Below, one piece after another: positions 32,653 through 41,294 of a DNA stretch of 64,000 nt. Both the position numbers and the translations under genes were made by a program. Source of the DNA: Azospirillum sp. B21 (GTDB lineage: Bacteria; Pseudomonadota; Alphaproteobacteria; Azospirillales; Azospirillaceae); the NCBI RefSeq assembly GCF_008364825.1, contig NZ_VTTO01000002.1, forward strand, positions 682,001 to 746,000. The letters are read 5' to 3'. Below the pieces are notes generated by a model, which saw nothing but the letters and a program-made list of their open reading frames with translations, ran no database searches and was not told where the DNA came from. Position 1 is the stretch's first letter; each line of letters opens with the position of its first letter.

Positions 32653-33498
32653 ATGACCAAGCGCCTGTCCGCCGGCCTCCTCGGGCTTTGTTCCGCCCTC
32701 CTCTGCGGCCTGACGGCGGCCATGCCGGTCCGGGCGGAGGAGCCGGCGTTGCGTATCGGCATCGCTCCGCACACCAGCGCCCGTGTCATCGTCGAACAGT
32801 ATCAGCCGGTGCGCCGGGCGCTGGAGGAGGCGCTCGGCCGGTCGGTGGAGATCGTGACGGCGCCCGATTTCACCGCCTTCGCCCGTCGCGCGGTCGACCA
32901 GGAATACGACGTCGCCGTCACCACCGGCCATCAGGCGCAACTCCTGCGCAAGGACGCCGGCTATCTGCCGCTGCTGACCTACAAGTCCGACTTCCGCGCC
33001 GTGGTGGTGACGGCGGCCAATGGCCCCCACCGGACCGCGGACTCTCTGGCCGGAACCACCGTGCTGGGGCTCAGCCCGTCCTCGCTGGTGACGCTGTGGG
33101 GTCAGCGCTGGCTGGCCGACCGGACCCTGCCCAACATTCAGCTCCGCTATGTCAGCGCCGCCGACAGCGTGGCCCAACTGGTCCTGGCCGGCGATGCCTC
33201 GGCCGGCTTCATGTCGCTCGCCAACCGCGCCAAGCTGGCGCCGGAGGTGCAGGCCCAGCTCGCCACCATCGCCGAAAGCCCGCCCATGACCGGGCGCGCC
33301 TACATGCTGAACGGCAAGCAGGCGGCGCTGCTGGAGCCACTGCGCAAGGCCTTGTTCGCCTTCGGCGCGACGAATGAGGGAAAGACCTATTTCGACACCA
33401 ACCAGCTGGGCGGCTACCGTCCGGTCACCGACGCGGAGTTGGAGGCGATGGAGCCGCTGGCCGACGAGGTGAGGCGCGTCCTGAAGGCCGGCAAATGA
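32653..33498 (+). CDS. Periplasmic phosphate/phosphonate-type (PhnD-like) binding protein
   Basis: 281 aa. A signal peptide (MTKRLSAGLLGLCSALLCGLTAAMPVRA) is followed by the PhnD-like fold: LRIGIAPHTSARVIVEQYQPVRRALEEAL, DVAVTTGHQAQLLRKDAG, PHRTADSLAGTTVLGLSP and GDASAGFMSLANRAKLAP. The family binds phosphonate or related small oxyanions. There is no transporter permease next to it. Instead its stop overlaps the start of a hybrid sensor kinase by 4 bp (ATGA), so it is probably the sensing partner of the kinase rather than a transport component. Confidence 0.85.
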   Translation: MTKRLSAGLLGLCSALLCGLTAAMPVRAEEPALRIGIAPHTSARVIVEQYQPVRRALEEALGRSVEIVTAPDFTAFARRAVDQEYDVAVTTGHQAQLLRKDAGYLPLLTYKSDFRAVVVTAANGPHRTADSLAGTTVLGLSPSSLVTLWGQRWLADRTLPNIQLRYVSAADSVAQLVLAGDASAGFMSLANRAKLAPEVQAQLATIAESPPMTGRAYMLNGKQAALLEPLRKALFAFGATNEGKTYFDTNQLGGYRPVTDAELEAMEPLADEVRRVLKAGK

Positions 33499-36254
33499 TC
33501 CTGACCCGTCTGGCCCCCTGGAAGACCCTGCGCGGGCGCATGCTCGCCGCCGCCATGGCGGTCGAGGCGATCATGCTGACCCTGCTGGTCGCCAACAGCG
33601 TGCGCCTGCTCTATGGCAGCCTCGCCGAACAGGCCCGGCTGCATGCCGATCAGGTGGCCCCGGTGCTGAACGCCGCGCTGGTGGCGCCGCTGGCCCAGCG
33701 CGACTATGCGACCCTGCAGGCGGTCCTCAATGAAAGCCGATCCACCGGCGGGGTGCTTTATCTCGCCGTCAGCGACAGCAAGGGAAAGCTGGTGGCGATC
33801 AGCGGCTGGCCGCAGGACCGCAGGCTGCCCGATCCCGATCCGGCCCTGTCGCTGGACGGCAAGGACGGCGTCACCCGCTACGACGTGGCGGTGCCGGTGT
33901 CGCTGGCCGGGCAAAGGCTGGGAGCTGTGCAATTCGGACTGGACCTGCTGCACATCGTCCAGGCGCGCCGCGACCTGCTGATCCAGGGCATCGCCATCGC
34001 CCTGTCGGAGATCCTGCTGTCGGCCGGTCTGCTGGCCCTGCTGGGCCTGTGGCTGACCCGGCATCTGGCGGCGCTGGCGCGGGCCAGCGAACGGGTCGCC
34101 GCCGGCGACTACAGCCCGCCGGAGCTGGCGGAGGGCGACGACGACATCGGCCGGCTGGGCGCCGCCTTCAACACCATGTCGCACGCCATCAAGGAGCGCG
34201 TCGACCAGCTGACCGTGGCGCTGGACGAACAGGAGGCGCTCGCCCGCGACGTGGAGCAGGAACGCGCCCGCCTGTCCGCGCTGCTGTCGGCGATGGATTT
34301 CGGCGTACTGTTCGTTGGCGGCGACGGGCGCATCGCCTATGCCAATCCGGCCTTCTCCGCCCTGTTCGCGGTCGCCGGCGCGCCGGTCGGCCACCGACCG
34401 GACGAGACGCTGGCCACTGCCGGCAACGCCCCGCTGGACACCGACCACGCCCTGCTGTCGGCGGTGGTTGCCGACGAGCGGCGCGAGATGACGCTGACCG
34501 ACGGGCGGATCGTCAGCTGGCACAATGTACCCGTGCGCAACGCCGCCGGGGTCGCCATCGGCAAGCTGTGGCTGTGCATCGATGTGACCGAGCCGCGCCG
34601 CGCCGCCGAACAGCTGCTCCAGGCCAAGGAGAAGGCGGAGGCCGCCAGCCGGTCGAAGACCGAATTCCTGGCGACCGTCAGCCATGAGCTGCGCACCCCG
34701 ATGAACGGCGTGCTCGGCAACCTGACCCTGCTGGCCGACGGGCATCTGCCGGCGGAGGAGAAGCGGCTGGCCGACGTCGCCCGCCGGTCGGCCGAGACGC
34801 TGCTGCGGCTGCTGGACGACATCCTCGACCTGTCGAAGCTGGAGGCCCGCCGCATCGACCTGGAGGAGGCCGACTGCGCCCTGCCCCAGCTGATCGACGG
34901 CGTGCTGGAGGTGCTGCGCCCCAACGCCGCCGACAAGGGGCTGGAGCTGTCGGCCCGGCTGATGCCCTCGGTGCCGGAGGTGATCGTCACCGATCCGGCC
35001 CGCCTGCGCCAGATCCTGTTCAATCTGGTCGGCAACGCCGTGAAGTTCACCGAGGAGGGCCACATCGCCGTCCGCGTGCGCCGGCTGAACCGCGATCCCG
35101 ACGACCTGATCGAATGCCGCCATCCGGACTCCTTCCTGCTGGAGTTCGAGGTGGAAGACACCGGCATCGGCATCGCGCCCGAATCGGTGCCCACGCTGTT
35201 CGACCGCTTCACCCAGGCCGACAGTTCCATCACCCGGCGCTATGGCGGGACCGGGCTGGGCCTGGCGATCTGCCGCGACCTGTGCCTGCTGATGGGCGGA
35301 AGCATCAAGGTCGACACCGCGCCCGGCCGGGGCAGCGTCTTCCGCTTCACCATCGTCGCCCGTCCCGGCGACCCGTCGGCCCTGCGCCGGGTCGATCCCT
35401 CACAATCGACGAGCGTCGGCGAGGCCGCGCGCGTCGCCGCATTGCCGCCGTTGCGCGTGCTGGCGGTCGACGACATCGAGGTCAACCGCGACATCGTCCG
35501 CGGCATCCTGGAGCGTGCCGGCCACAGCGTGGCGCTGGCCGCCGGCGGCGGGGAGGCGGTGCGCATGGTGCGCGAACAGCCTTTCGACCTCGTGCTGATG
35601 GACATCCAGATGCCGGGCATGGACGGGCTGACCGCCACCCGCCGGGTGCGCGAGCTTGCCGACCCCAAGGGACGGGTTCCCATCCTGGCGCTGACCGCCC
35701 ACGCTTCCGGCAGCTCGCGGCCGGAATGCCTTTCGGCGGGAATGAACGGTTTCGTGACCAAGCCCTTGCGCCCGGCCGCCCTCTTCGCCGAGATGGCGTC
35801 GGTGCTGGGCAAGGCGGCGCCCGCCGCCCCACCGCACGGCTCCGCCCGCCAACCCACCCATCGACCCGCTGCCCCGGAGGCTGCCATGACCGACACGCAA
35901 GATGCCCCGGACGACGGCCCGGACATGGGCCTTCTGGACGAGGAGCAGGTCTCCCTTCTGCTGGAGGTGTTGACCGCCGAGGACTGGAGCGCCTCGCTGG
36001 ACGGTTTCGCCGACAACGGCCGCAAGACCGTCGACGGCATGATCGCCCAGGCCCGTACCGGGGAGCCGCACAACCGCACGGCCCACACGCTGAAGGGCAC
36101 CTCGCTGAACCTCGGCGCGGCGGCGCTCGGCCGGCTGGCCAAGGAGCTGGAACACGCTCCGTCCGCTGCGGTCCTGGCGCAGGAGGACCGGCTCTACGAC
36201 CTGCTCGACCGTTCCCTGGCCGCACTGCGCACCCGTCGGCCCCAAAACGCCTGA
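33495..36254 (+). CDS. Hybrid sensor histidine kinase with HAMP, PAS, receiver and Hpt domains
   Basis: 919 aa. Transmembrane helix MLAAAMAVEAIMLTLLVANS is followed by a periplasmic sensor of about 120 aa, then a second helix (ALSEILLSAGLLALLGLWL) with HAMP (ARASERVAAGDYSPPELA). After a coiled coil come a PAS domain (LSAMDFGVLFVGGDGRIAY), HisKA with phospho-His397 (FLATVSHELRTPMNG), HATPase (NLVGNAVKFTEEG, DTGIGIAPE, GGTGLGLAI), a receiver with Asp703 (LVLMDIQMPG) and an Hpt domain with His864 (AHTLKGTSLNLGA). This is a TorS/BvgS-type phosphorelay. The overlapping PhnD-like protein upstream is the likely periplasmic ligand sensor. The output regulator is not in the same operon; the receiver protein at 36927 is a candidate. 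Confidence 0.92.
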   Translation: MILTRLAPWKTLRGRMLAAAMAVEAIMLTLLVANSVRLLYGSLAEQARLHADQVAPVLNAALVAPLAQRDYATLQAVLNESRSTGGVLYLAVSDSKGKLVAISGWPQDRRLPDPDPALSLDGKDGVTRYDVAVPVSLAGQRLGAVQFGLDLLHIVQARRDLLIQGIAIALSEILLSAGLLALLGLWLTRHLAALARASERVAAGDYSPPELAEGDDDIGRLGAAFNTMSHAIKERVDQLTVALDEQEALARDVEQERARLSALLSAMDFGVLFVGGDGRIAYANPAFSALFAVAGAPVGHRPDETLATAGNAPLDTDHALLSAVVADERREMTLTDGRIVSWHNVPVRNAAGVAIGKLWLCIDVTEPRRAAEQLLQAKEKAEAASRSKTEFLATVSHELRTPMNGVLGNLTLLADGHLPAEEKRLADVARRSAETLLRLLDDILDLSKLEARRIDLEEADCALPQLIDGVLEVLRPNAADKGLELSARLMPSVPEVIVTDPARLRQILFNLVGNAVKFTEEGHIAVRVRRLNRDPDDLIECRHPDSFLLEFEVEDTGIGIAPESVPTLFDRFTQADSSITRRYGGTGLGLAICRDLCLLMGGSIKVDTAPGRGSVFRFTIVARPGDPSALRRVDPSQSTSVGEAARVAALPPLRVLAVDDIEVNRDIVRGILERAGHSVALAAGGGEAVRMVREQPFDLVLMDIQMPGMDGLTATRRVRELADPKGRVPILALTAHASGSSRPECLSAGMNGFVTKPLRPAALFAEMASVLGKAAPAAPPHGSARQPTHRPAAPEAAMTDTQDAPDDGPDMGLLDEEQVSLLLEVLTAEDWSASLDGFADNGRKTVDGMIAQARTGEPHNRTAHTLKGTSLNLGAAALGRLAKELEHAPSAAVLAQEDRLYDLLDRSLAALRTRRPQNA

Positions 36255-36391
36255 AGGGGCGTCTGAACGGGTAACCGGGCAGCCGGACTTGCACCAACAG
36301 GCAGTCCCGCCCCCCACGTTCGGACAGGTATGCACGGCACAAAAGCCTTCCTGCGGCGTTGTCCATCCAGGACCACGACCAGAGAGGCGAC

Positions 36392-36772
36392 ATGAGCGAG
36401 CTTGCGGACGATCTCGACCGGCCCACCGGCCTGCGGACCGACAAGGTGCGCGCGACGGTGCGGGACCCCCTGACGGCAGCCGGCTTCCGGCCCATGGATC
36501 TGGGCGACGGCTGCCATGCCTGGTATCGGCGTTCTGACGACGGCAACCATGCGCTGATCTCGCACAACAACGCGCTCGACGGCGACCCGGCGGTCAGGGA
36601 CTGGATCGTCGGCCAGTACGGCGAGCGCGGCGGCTTCGTCGAGGTCGGCGGCCTGCCGCTGTCCCGCGCATTGGAAGGGGCGGATGTCCTGCCGTCGCCG
36701 GTTCGGCCGGACGGGTCCGTGGTGGAAGCCCTCTATCCGTCCCTCCAACAGGCGCTTGATGATCTGGGGTGA
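36392..36772 (+). CDS. Conserved-looking hypothetical protein
   Basis: 126 aa from ATG at 36392 (MSELADDLDRPTGLRTDKV), preceded by GAGAGG. An ATG at 36359 is also in frame but has no ribosome site. Soluble, no signal peptide or membrane segment. Patches such as FRPMDLGDGCHAWYRRSDDGNHALISHNN and GGFVEVGGLPLSRAL look like a compact alpha/beta fold, but I recognise no family. It lies between the hybrid kinase and a lone receiver protein on the same strand; a regulatory link is possible but not shown. Confidence 0.65.
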   Translation: MSELADDLDRPTGLRTDKVRATVRDPLTAAGFRPMDLGDGCHAWYRRSDDGNHALISHNNALDGDPAVRDWIVGQYGERGGFVEVGGLPLSRALEGADVLPSPVRPDGSVVEALYPSLQQALDDLG

Positions 36773-36926
36773 TAGTCCGGATGCAGCTTGCGGATGGCCC
36801 AATGGGCGATGACCAAGGTCAGGATGGACAAGCGTACGGCCGAACGGAAAAGCTCACGCCTGTTGCCGCATGGGACTTCGGTCCCCATGTGCGGCCTGAC
36901 CATCGCCCAGACCAGCTGCGAGCCGC

Positions 36927-37307
36927 ATGTCCATGGAAGCCGACCAGTCCAAGCCCTTGCGCATCCTGCTCGTCGAAGACGAGCCGCTGGTGGCCATGGC
37001 CATCGAGGATTCGCTGGAAGTCCAGAATGTCGGCGTCATCGGCCCGGCCGGCACGGTGGCCGAGGCGCTCGACCTGATCGCCAAGGGGGGGATCGACGCG
37101 GCCCTGCTCGACGTCTCGCTGCGCGGAGAGCGCGTCGACAGCGTCGCCGACGCGCTCTCCGCGCAGGGCATCCCCTTCGTCTTCACCACCGGCCATGGCG
37201 CCGCCGGCCTGCCGAAGGGCCATCAGGACCGCCCCGTCCTGACCAAGCCCTTCCGCGAGGTCGAGATGAACGACGCCATCGACCGCTATTTCCGCGGCGC
37301 CGCCTGA
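36927..37307 (+). CDS. Single-domain response regulator (receiver only)
   Basis: 126 aa. It consists of a CheY-like receiver alone: acidic pair and Lys in LLVEDEPLVAMAIEDSLE, phospho-Asp in ALLDVSLRGERVDSV, TTGHG and KPFREVEMNDAI. No output domain. It could act as a phosphate relay or as an allosteric partner, perhaps for the hybrid kinase 0.7 kb upstream, although this is inferred only from position. The first ATG (36927) and ATG at 36933 are both possible starts. Confidence 0.88.
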   Translation: MSMEADQSKPLRILLVEDEPLVAMAIEDSLEVQNVGVIGPAGTVAEALDLIAKGGIDAALLDVSLRGERVDSVADALSAQGIPFVFTTGHGAAGLPKGHQDRPVLTKPFREVEMNDAIDRYFRGAA

Positions 37308-37334
37308 GTTCATCAGCCTCAACCTGGGCGACCA

Positions 37335-38537
37335 TCACCCAGGGCGACCGTCAGCGCGCGGCGCCAGCAGGACCGGGGCATAGGCGACCAGATACAGGGT
37401 AAAGGCGGCGACCCAGCCGTAGCCCGACCATTGCAGCGCCGACCAAACCCAGTCCACCGGCAGCAGCGGCGAGACGGTGCGGGCGACCGCCGCGGCCGTC
37501 AGCAGCACATAGGCGGCGACCGTCACCCGCGTCACCACCAGCGGCCGCCCGGTGTGGCCCAGCGAGGCCCGGCTCATCACCGCCAGGATCAGCGTGGCGA
37601 AGGCGCCGACCGTCAGCGCATGCGTTCCCGCCGCGGCCGGCACGTCGGCAAGCGCGTGCAGCCCGCGCAGCAGCAGCGCCACCGGCACCCACAGATAGCC
37701 GACATGCAGGATCCACAGGATCGGCGAGCGCCAGGCCTTCCAGCCCTGCCAGCCGGCCAGCCGCGCGGTATGGGCCACGGCGGCGGCAAGCGCGATCAGC
37801 CCGGTGACCACCGACTCCGGCGCCGCCACCGTCGCCGGGATCAGCGCCAGCGTCAGGACGAGAGTTGCCCGCTCCACCAGCGGCCAGGACCGCACGCCAA
37901 GGCCGGCCCGGCCGAGCCCATTGCGGGTGAAGGCCGGCAGGATGCGCCCGCCGATCACCGTCACCATCATCAGCACGATGCCGAGGCCGAGCGCGAATCC
38001 GGCCTCCACGCCGCCGTCCAGCAGGCCCAGCCATTCCAGATGGATCAGCAGGTTGGCGGTGGTCAGCAGCCCGATCAGGATCAGGAAGGCGCTGTTGCGC
38101 CACTTGCCGGCAGCCACCAGCGGCCGGGCGAGCGCCACGCCCAGCCCCGGCAGGAAGGCGATGTCGATCACCGCCGCCACCGGTTCGGGCACGCCGGCCC
38201 AGGGGAAGACGGCGACGCGGCCGGCCATCCACACTGCTGCGAGCGCCATCAGCGGCGCGCCCGCCACCGCCTTGGTGCCGGTCCAGCTCGGCACGGCGGT
38301 CAGCAGGAAGCCGGCGACGGCGGCCACCACCATGCCGAACAGCATCTCGTGCGCATGCCAGGCGCTGGCGCCGACGGCATGCTGCGGCCATTCCCCGGTC
38401 GCCAGCACGCCCAACCAAGCGGCCAGCAGCCCGACGGCGGCCACGCCGCTGAACAGGAAGAAGAAGCGGAAACCATATTGGAACAGGATCGGGATCGCGG
38501 GGCCGTCGTCGCGGCCGGCAAGACTGGGTGAGGACAT
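37335..38537 (-). CDS. nnrS: NnrS family heme/copper-containing membrane protein
   Basis: 400 aa from ATG at 38537 (MSSPSLAGRDDGPAIPILFQ). It has twelve predicted helices, a start of FQYGFRFFFLFSGVAAVGLL, and the typical WHAHEMLFGMVVAAVAGFLLTAVPSWTG, which contains conserved His. A second conserved region is GRILPAFTRN and a third is THALTVGAFATLILAVMSRASLGHTGRPL. NnrS proteins help resist nitrosative stress during denitrification, and are controlled by Nnr/FNR-type regulators in relatives. It is convergent with the receiver gene. No other denitrification genes are in the window. Confidence 0.9.
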   Translation of the reverse strand: MSSPSLAGRDDGPAIPILFQYGFRFFFLFSGVAAVGLLAAWLGVLATGEWPQHAVGASAWHAHEMLFGMVVAAVAGFLLTAVPSWTGTKAVAGAPLMALAAVWMAGRVAVFPWAGVPEPVAAVIDIAFLPGLGVALARPLVAAGKWRNSAFLILIGLLTTANLLIHLEWLGLLDGGVEAGFALGLGIVLMMVTVIGGRILPAFTRNGLGRAGLGVRSWPLVERATLVLTLALIPATVAAPESVVTGLIALAAAVAHTARLAGWQGWKAWRSPILWILHVGYLWVPVALLLRGLHALADVPAAAGTHALTVGAFATLILAVMSRASLGHTGRPLVVTRVTVAAYVLLTAAAVARTVSPLLPVDWVWSALQWSGYGWVAAFTLYLVAYAPVLLAPRADGRPG

Positions 38538-38671
38538 GAACGGGGACTCCCCAAAACGGGTGCTGCGGTGCAGGATTGACCGCCAGCGTGAGCCCGGAAC
38601 CCCGTGCCTGCCTTGACGAAAATCAAACGCATTCGCAAGCTCGTCCCCCTTTCCTTTTTCCCCGCAGGTCC

Positions 38672-39979
38672 ATGCCCCGTCCCGACAGCCTGTCCCTGCG
38701 TGAGGCCCGCCGCGTCGCCATCGCGGCGCAGGGCTTCGCCAACATTGTCCCCGAAGACGCTTCAACCGCCGCCGCGGTGGAGCCCCGCCATGCCCGGCGC
38801 ATGATCGGCCGGCTGGGGCTGGTGCAGATCGACTCCGTCAATGTGCTGGTGCGCTCCCATTACCTGCCGCTCTTCTCGCGGCTGGGGCCGTACGAGGCGG
38901 CGCTGCTCGACCGGCTGGCCTATGGCGGCAAGCGGCGGGCGCTGTTCGAATATTGGGGCCACGAGGCGTCGCTGATCCCGGTGGAGCAGCAGCCGCTGTT
39001 CCGCTGGCGCATGGCGCGGGCCGAACGCGGCGAGGGCATCTATGGCGAGTTGGCCCGCTTCGCCGTCGAGCGCCGCCCCTACATCGACTCCGTCCTGGCG
39101 GAGGTCGCGGCGCGCGGACCGATGGGCGCTTCGGAACTCAGCGAGGCCGGGCGCGGAGCCGGCGGATGGTGGGGCTGGAGCGACGGCAAGCGGGCGCTGG
39201 AGTACCTGTTCTGGGCCGGCCTCGTCACCACCGCCGGGCGGCGTGGTTTCGAGCGGCTCTACGACCTGCCGGAGCGGGTGCTGCCCGCCGCCATCCTCGA
39301 CACCCCGACGCCGGAGGAGGCCGAGGCCCAGCGCGCCCTGCTGCGCATCGCCGCCCGTGCCCATGGCGTGGCGACCGAACGTGATCTGCGCGACTATCAC
39401 CGGCTGGAGGTCGCCGACGCCCGCCTGCGCATCGCCGAACTGGTGGAGGCCGGCGAGCTGCTGCCGGTGGCGGTGGAGGGCTGGGAGAGCATCGCCTACG
39501 TCACCCCCGACCTGCGGGTTCCGCGCAAGGCGCCGGCCCGCGCCCTGCTCTCCCCCTTCGATTCGCTGATCTGGGAACGGCAGCGCACCGAGCGCCTGTT
39601 CGGCGCCCGCATCCGGCTGGAGATCTACACCCCCGCCCACAAGCGGGAGCATGGCTATTACGTGCTGCCCTTCCTGATGGACGAGCGCATCGCCGCCCGC
39701 GTCGACCTGAAGTCGGACCGCAAGGCCTGCACCCTGCTGGTCCAGGCCGCCCACATCGAACCCCACGCCAGCCCCGAGGCCGTCGCCCCGCCCCTGGCGG
39801 CGGAACTGCGCCGGCTGGCCGGCTGGCTGGGGCTGGAGCGCGTGACGGTGGTCGGCGGCGGCGATCTGGCGCCGGATTTGGTGGCGGAGTTGCAGCAGGC
39901 GGATCCCTCTCCCGCCCCGGGAGAGGGCGATTGTCGCATCACTCCAGATGATCCAGCGGCAGCCGGGTCTCGAACTTGA
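38672..39979 (+). CDS. YcaQ/AlkX-type winged-helix DNA glycosylase (crosslink repair family)
   Basis: 435 aa from ATG at 38672 (MPRPDSLSLREARRVAIAAQ). Characteristic sequences are LGLVQIDSVNVLVRSHYLPLF (QID is the family's QxD/QxQ catalytic motif), FEYWGHEASLIP, LLSPFDSLIWERQRTERLFG, the YVLPFLMDERIAARVDLKSDR region, and RLEIYTPAHKREHGYY. This family unhooks interstrand DNA crosslinks. The C-terminus is odd: DPSPAPGEGDCRITPDDPAA is encoded by a palindromic repeat and by sequence antisense to the Lrp gene end, overlapping it by 41 bp. A native end near AELQQA is likely. Confidence 0.9.
   Translation: MPRPDSLSLREARRVAIAAQGFANIVPEDASTAAAVEPRHARRMIGRLGLVQIDSVNVLVRSHYLPLFSRLGPYEAALLDRLAYGGKRRALFEYWGHEASLIPVEQQPLFRWRMARAERGEGIYGELARFAVERRPYIDSVLAEVAARGPMGASELSEAGRGAGGWWGWSDGKRALEYLFWAGLVTTAGRRGFERLYDLPERVLPAAILDTPTPEEAEAQRALLRIAARAHGVATERDLRDYHRLEVADARLRIAELVEAGELLPVAVEGWESIAYVTPDLRVPRKAPARALLSPFDSLIWERQRTERLFGARIRLEIYTPAHKREHGYYVLPFLMDERIAARVDLKSDRKACTLLVQAAHIEPHASPEAVAPPLAAELRRLAGWLGLERVTVVGGGDLAPDLVAELQQADPSPAPGEGDCRITPDDPAAAGSRT
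39905..39927. repeat. Palindromic repeat, variant copy within a coding end
   Basis: CCCTCTCCC (39905-39913) and GGGAGAGGG (39919-39927) with a 5-nt loop. It encodes PSPAPGEG in the glycosylase tail and lies just downstream of the Lrp gene stop on the other strand. Confidence 0.72.
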
Positions 39980-40418
39980 CTTCCTTCAGGGTCACGCTCG
40001 ATTTGACGTGAGACACGGCGGGAATGGAGAAGATGCGTTCGCTGAGGAAGCGGCCGTAATCCTCGGTGGTCGGCACGACGATGCGCAGCAGATAGTCGGC
40101 GTCGCCGGTGACGGCGAAGCATTCCAGCACCTGCGGCATGCCGGCGATGGCGCTCTCGAACTGTTCGACCGCGTTCTCCTTGTGGCGTTCCAGCGTGACA
40201 TGGGCGAAGACGCATTCGCCGAGCCCCAGCTTGCGCGGGTCGAGCTGGACCGTGTAGCGGCGGATGACGCCGATATCCTCCATCGACCGCACTCGGCGCC
40301 AGCAGGGGGAGGCCGACAGGCCGACGGTGTCGCCCAACTCCTGCATGGTCAGGCGGGCATTCTCCTGCAGGGCCGCCAGGATCCCCTTCTCATGCCGGTC
40401 GAGCTTGATCGTCGCCAT
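39939..40418 (-). CDS. Lrp/AsnC family transcriptional regulator
   Basis: 159 aa from ATG at 40418 (MATIKLDRHEKGILAALQEN). A winged helix (LTMQELGDTVGLSASPCWRRVRSM) is followed by the RAM domain (VFAHVTLERHKENAVEQF, VLECFAVTGDADYLLRIVV, FETRLPLDHLE). It closely resembles the Lrp at 10518 in CWRR-RS-E--GVIRRYT and LGECVFAHVTL. It is divergent from the DedA gene. Ligand and target are unknown. The 3' end overlaps the glycosylase gene on the other strand. Confidence 0.9.
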   Translation of the reverse strand: MATIKLDRHEKGILAALQENARLTMQELGDTVGLSASPCWRRVRSMEDIGVIRRYTVQLDPRKLGLGECVFAHVTLERHKENAVEQFESAIAGMPQVLECFAVTGDADYLLRIVVPTTEDYGRFLSERIFSIPAVSHVKSSVTLKEVKFETRLPLDHLE

Positions 40419-40555
40419 TCCGTCTCTCTTCAATCCGCGCCAGAAACCATCATCTAGGGGAACATATGCCGGGTCTGCGGCGACTGCGAGTCCCCCCGGC
40501 GCAACCAATCGGCCCGTCCGGTGTTCTCCGGTTGGGCAGACGCAGGAGGATGGGT

Positions 40556-41173
40556 GTGTTCGACTGGATCGTCAGGATGGTGGAGCAGACCGGCTATCTC
40601 GGCGTGGCTCTGCTGATGTTCGCGGAGAACCTGTTTCCGCCCATTCCATCGGAACTGATCCTGCCGCTTGCCGGCTTCACCGCCGCACGCGGGGATATGA
40701 GCCTGCCCCTGGTGGTGGTCGCGGGCACGGCCGGCGCCCTGGTGGGTGCGTTGTTCTGGTACGCGATCGGCCGCTGGGTCGGCTGCCGCCGGCTGAAGCA
40801 CTGGGCCGAACGCCATGGCCGCTGGCTGACCATCAGCCCCGACGAAGTGGACGAGGCCGCTTCCCATTTCCGCGAACATGGCGGACGAGCGGTGCTGATC
40901 GGCCGGATGATCCCGGCGGTGCGCACGCTGATTTCAATCCCCGCCGGCGTGTCGGAAATGGCGCTGGCGCCCTTCCTGCTCTACACCACCCTGGGCACCG
41001 CGATCTGGACGACCTTCCTCGCCACCGCCGGCTATCTGCTGGAGGACAGCTATCAGCAGGTGTCCGGCTGGCTGAACCCGGTGTCCAACATCGTCGTGGT
41101 GGGCATCGCCCTCTGGTACGTCTACCGGGTCGCCACCTTCGGCCGGCGGACGTCCAAGCAGCCGGCGGAATAG
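40556..41173 (+). CDS. DedA/SNARE-associated family membrane protein
   Basis: 205 aa from GTG at 40556 (VFDWIVRMVEQTGYLG): AGGAGG at 40544-40549 sits 6 nt upstream, while the ATG at 40550 directly abuts it. DedA features are ENLFPPIPSELILPLAGF, EHGGRAVLIGRMIPAVRTLISIPAGVSEM and LYTTLGTAIWTTFLATAGYLL. Family knowledge: inner-membrane proteins, now viewed as undecaprenyl-phosphate or phospholipid flippase-like or proton-dependent transporters. A role in recycling the lipid carrier for polysaccharide is possible in this cell. Confidence 0.9.
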   Translation: MFDWIVRMVEQTGYLGVALLMFAENLFPPIPSELILPLAGFTAARGDMSLPLVVVAGTAGALVGALFWYAIGRWVGCRRLKHWAERHGRWLTISPDEVDEAASHFREHGGRAVLIGRMIPAVRTLISIPAGVSEMALAPFLLYTTLGTAIWTTFLATAGYLLEDSYQQVSGWLNPVSNIVVVGIALWYVYRVATFGRRTSKQPAE

Positions 41174-41294
41174 CGGGCTCCGTTTCCGCCCAGAGGAATT
41201 CCGCCAAGAGGAAAACTCCCCCGCCCCGGCTGGACGGCACCGCCGGCCGCATGTTCTCCCTGATTGGTCCGACCGCCAGCGGGAGCATCAGCCC

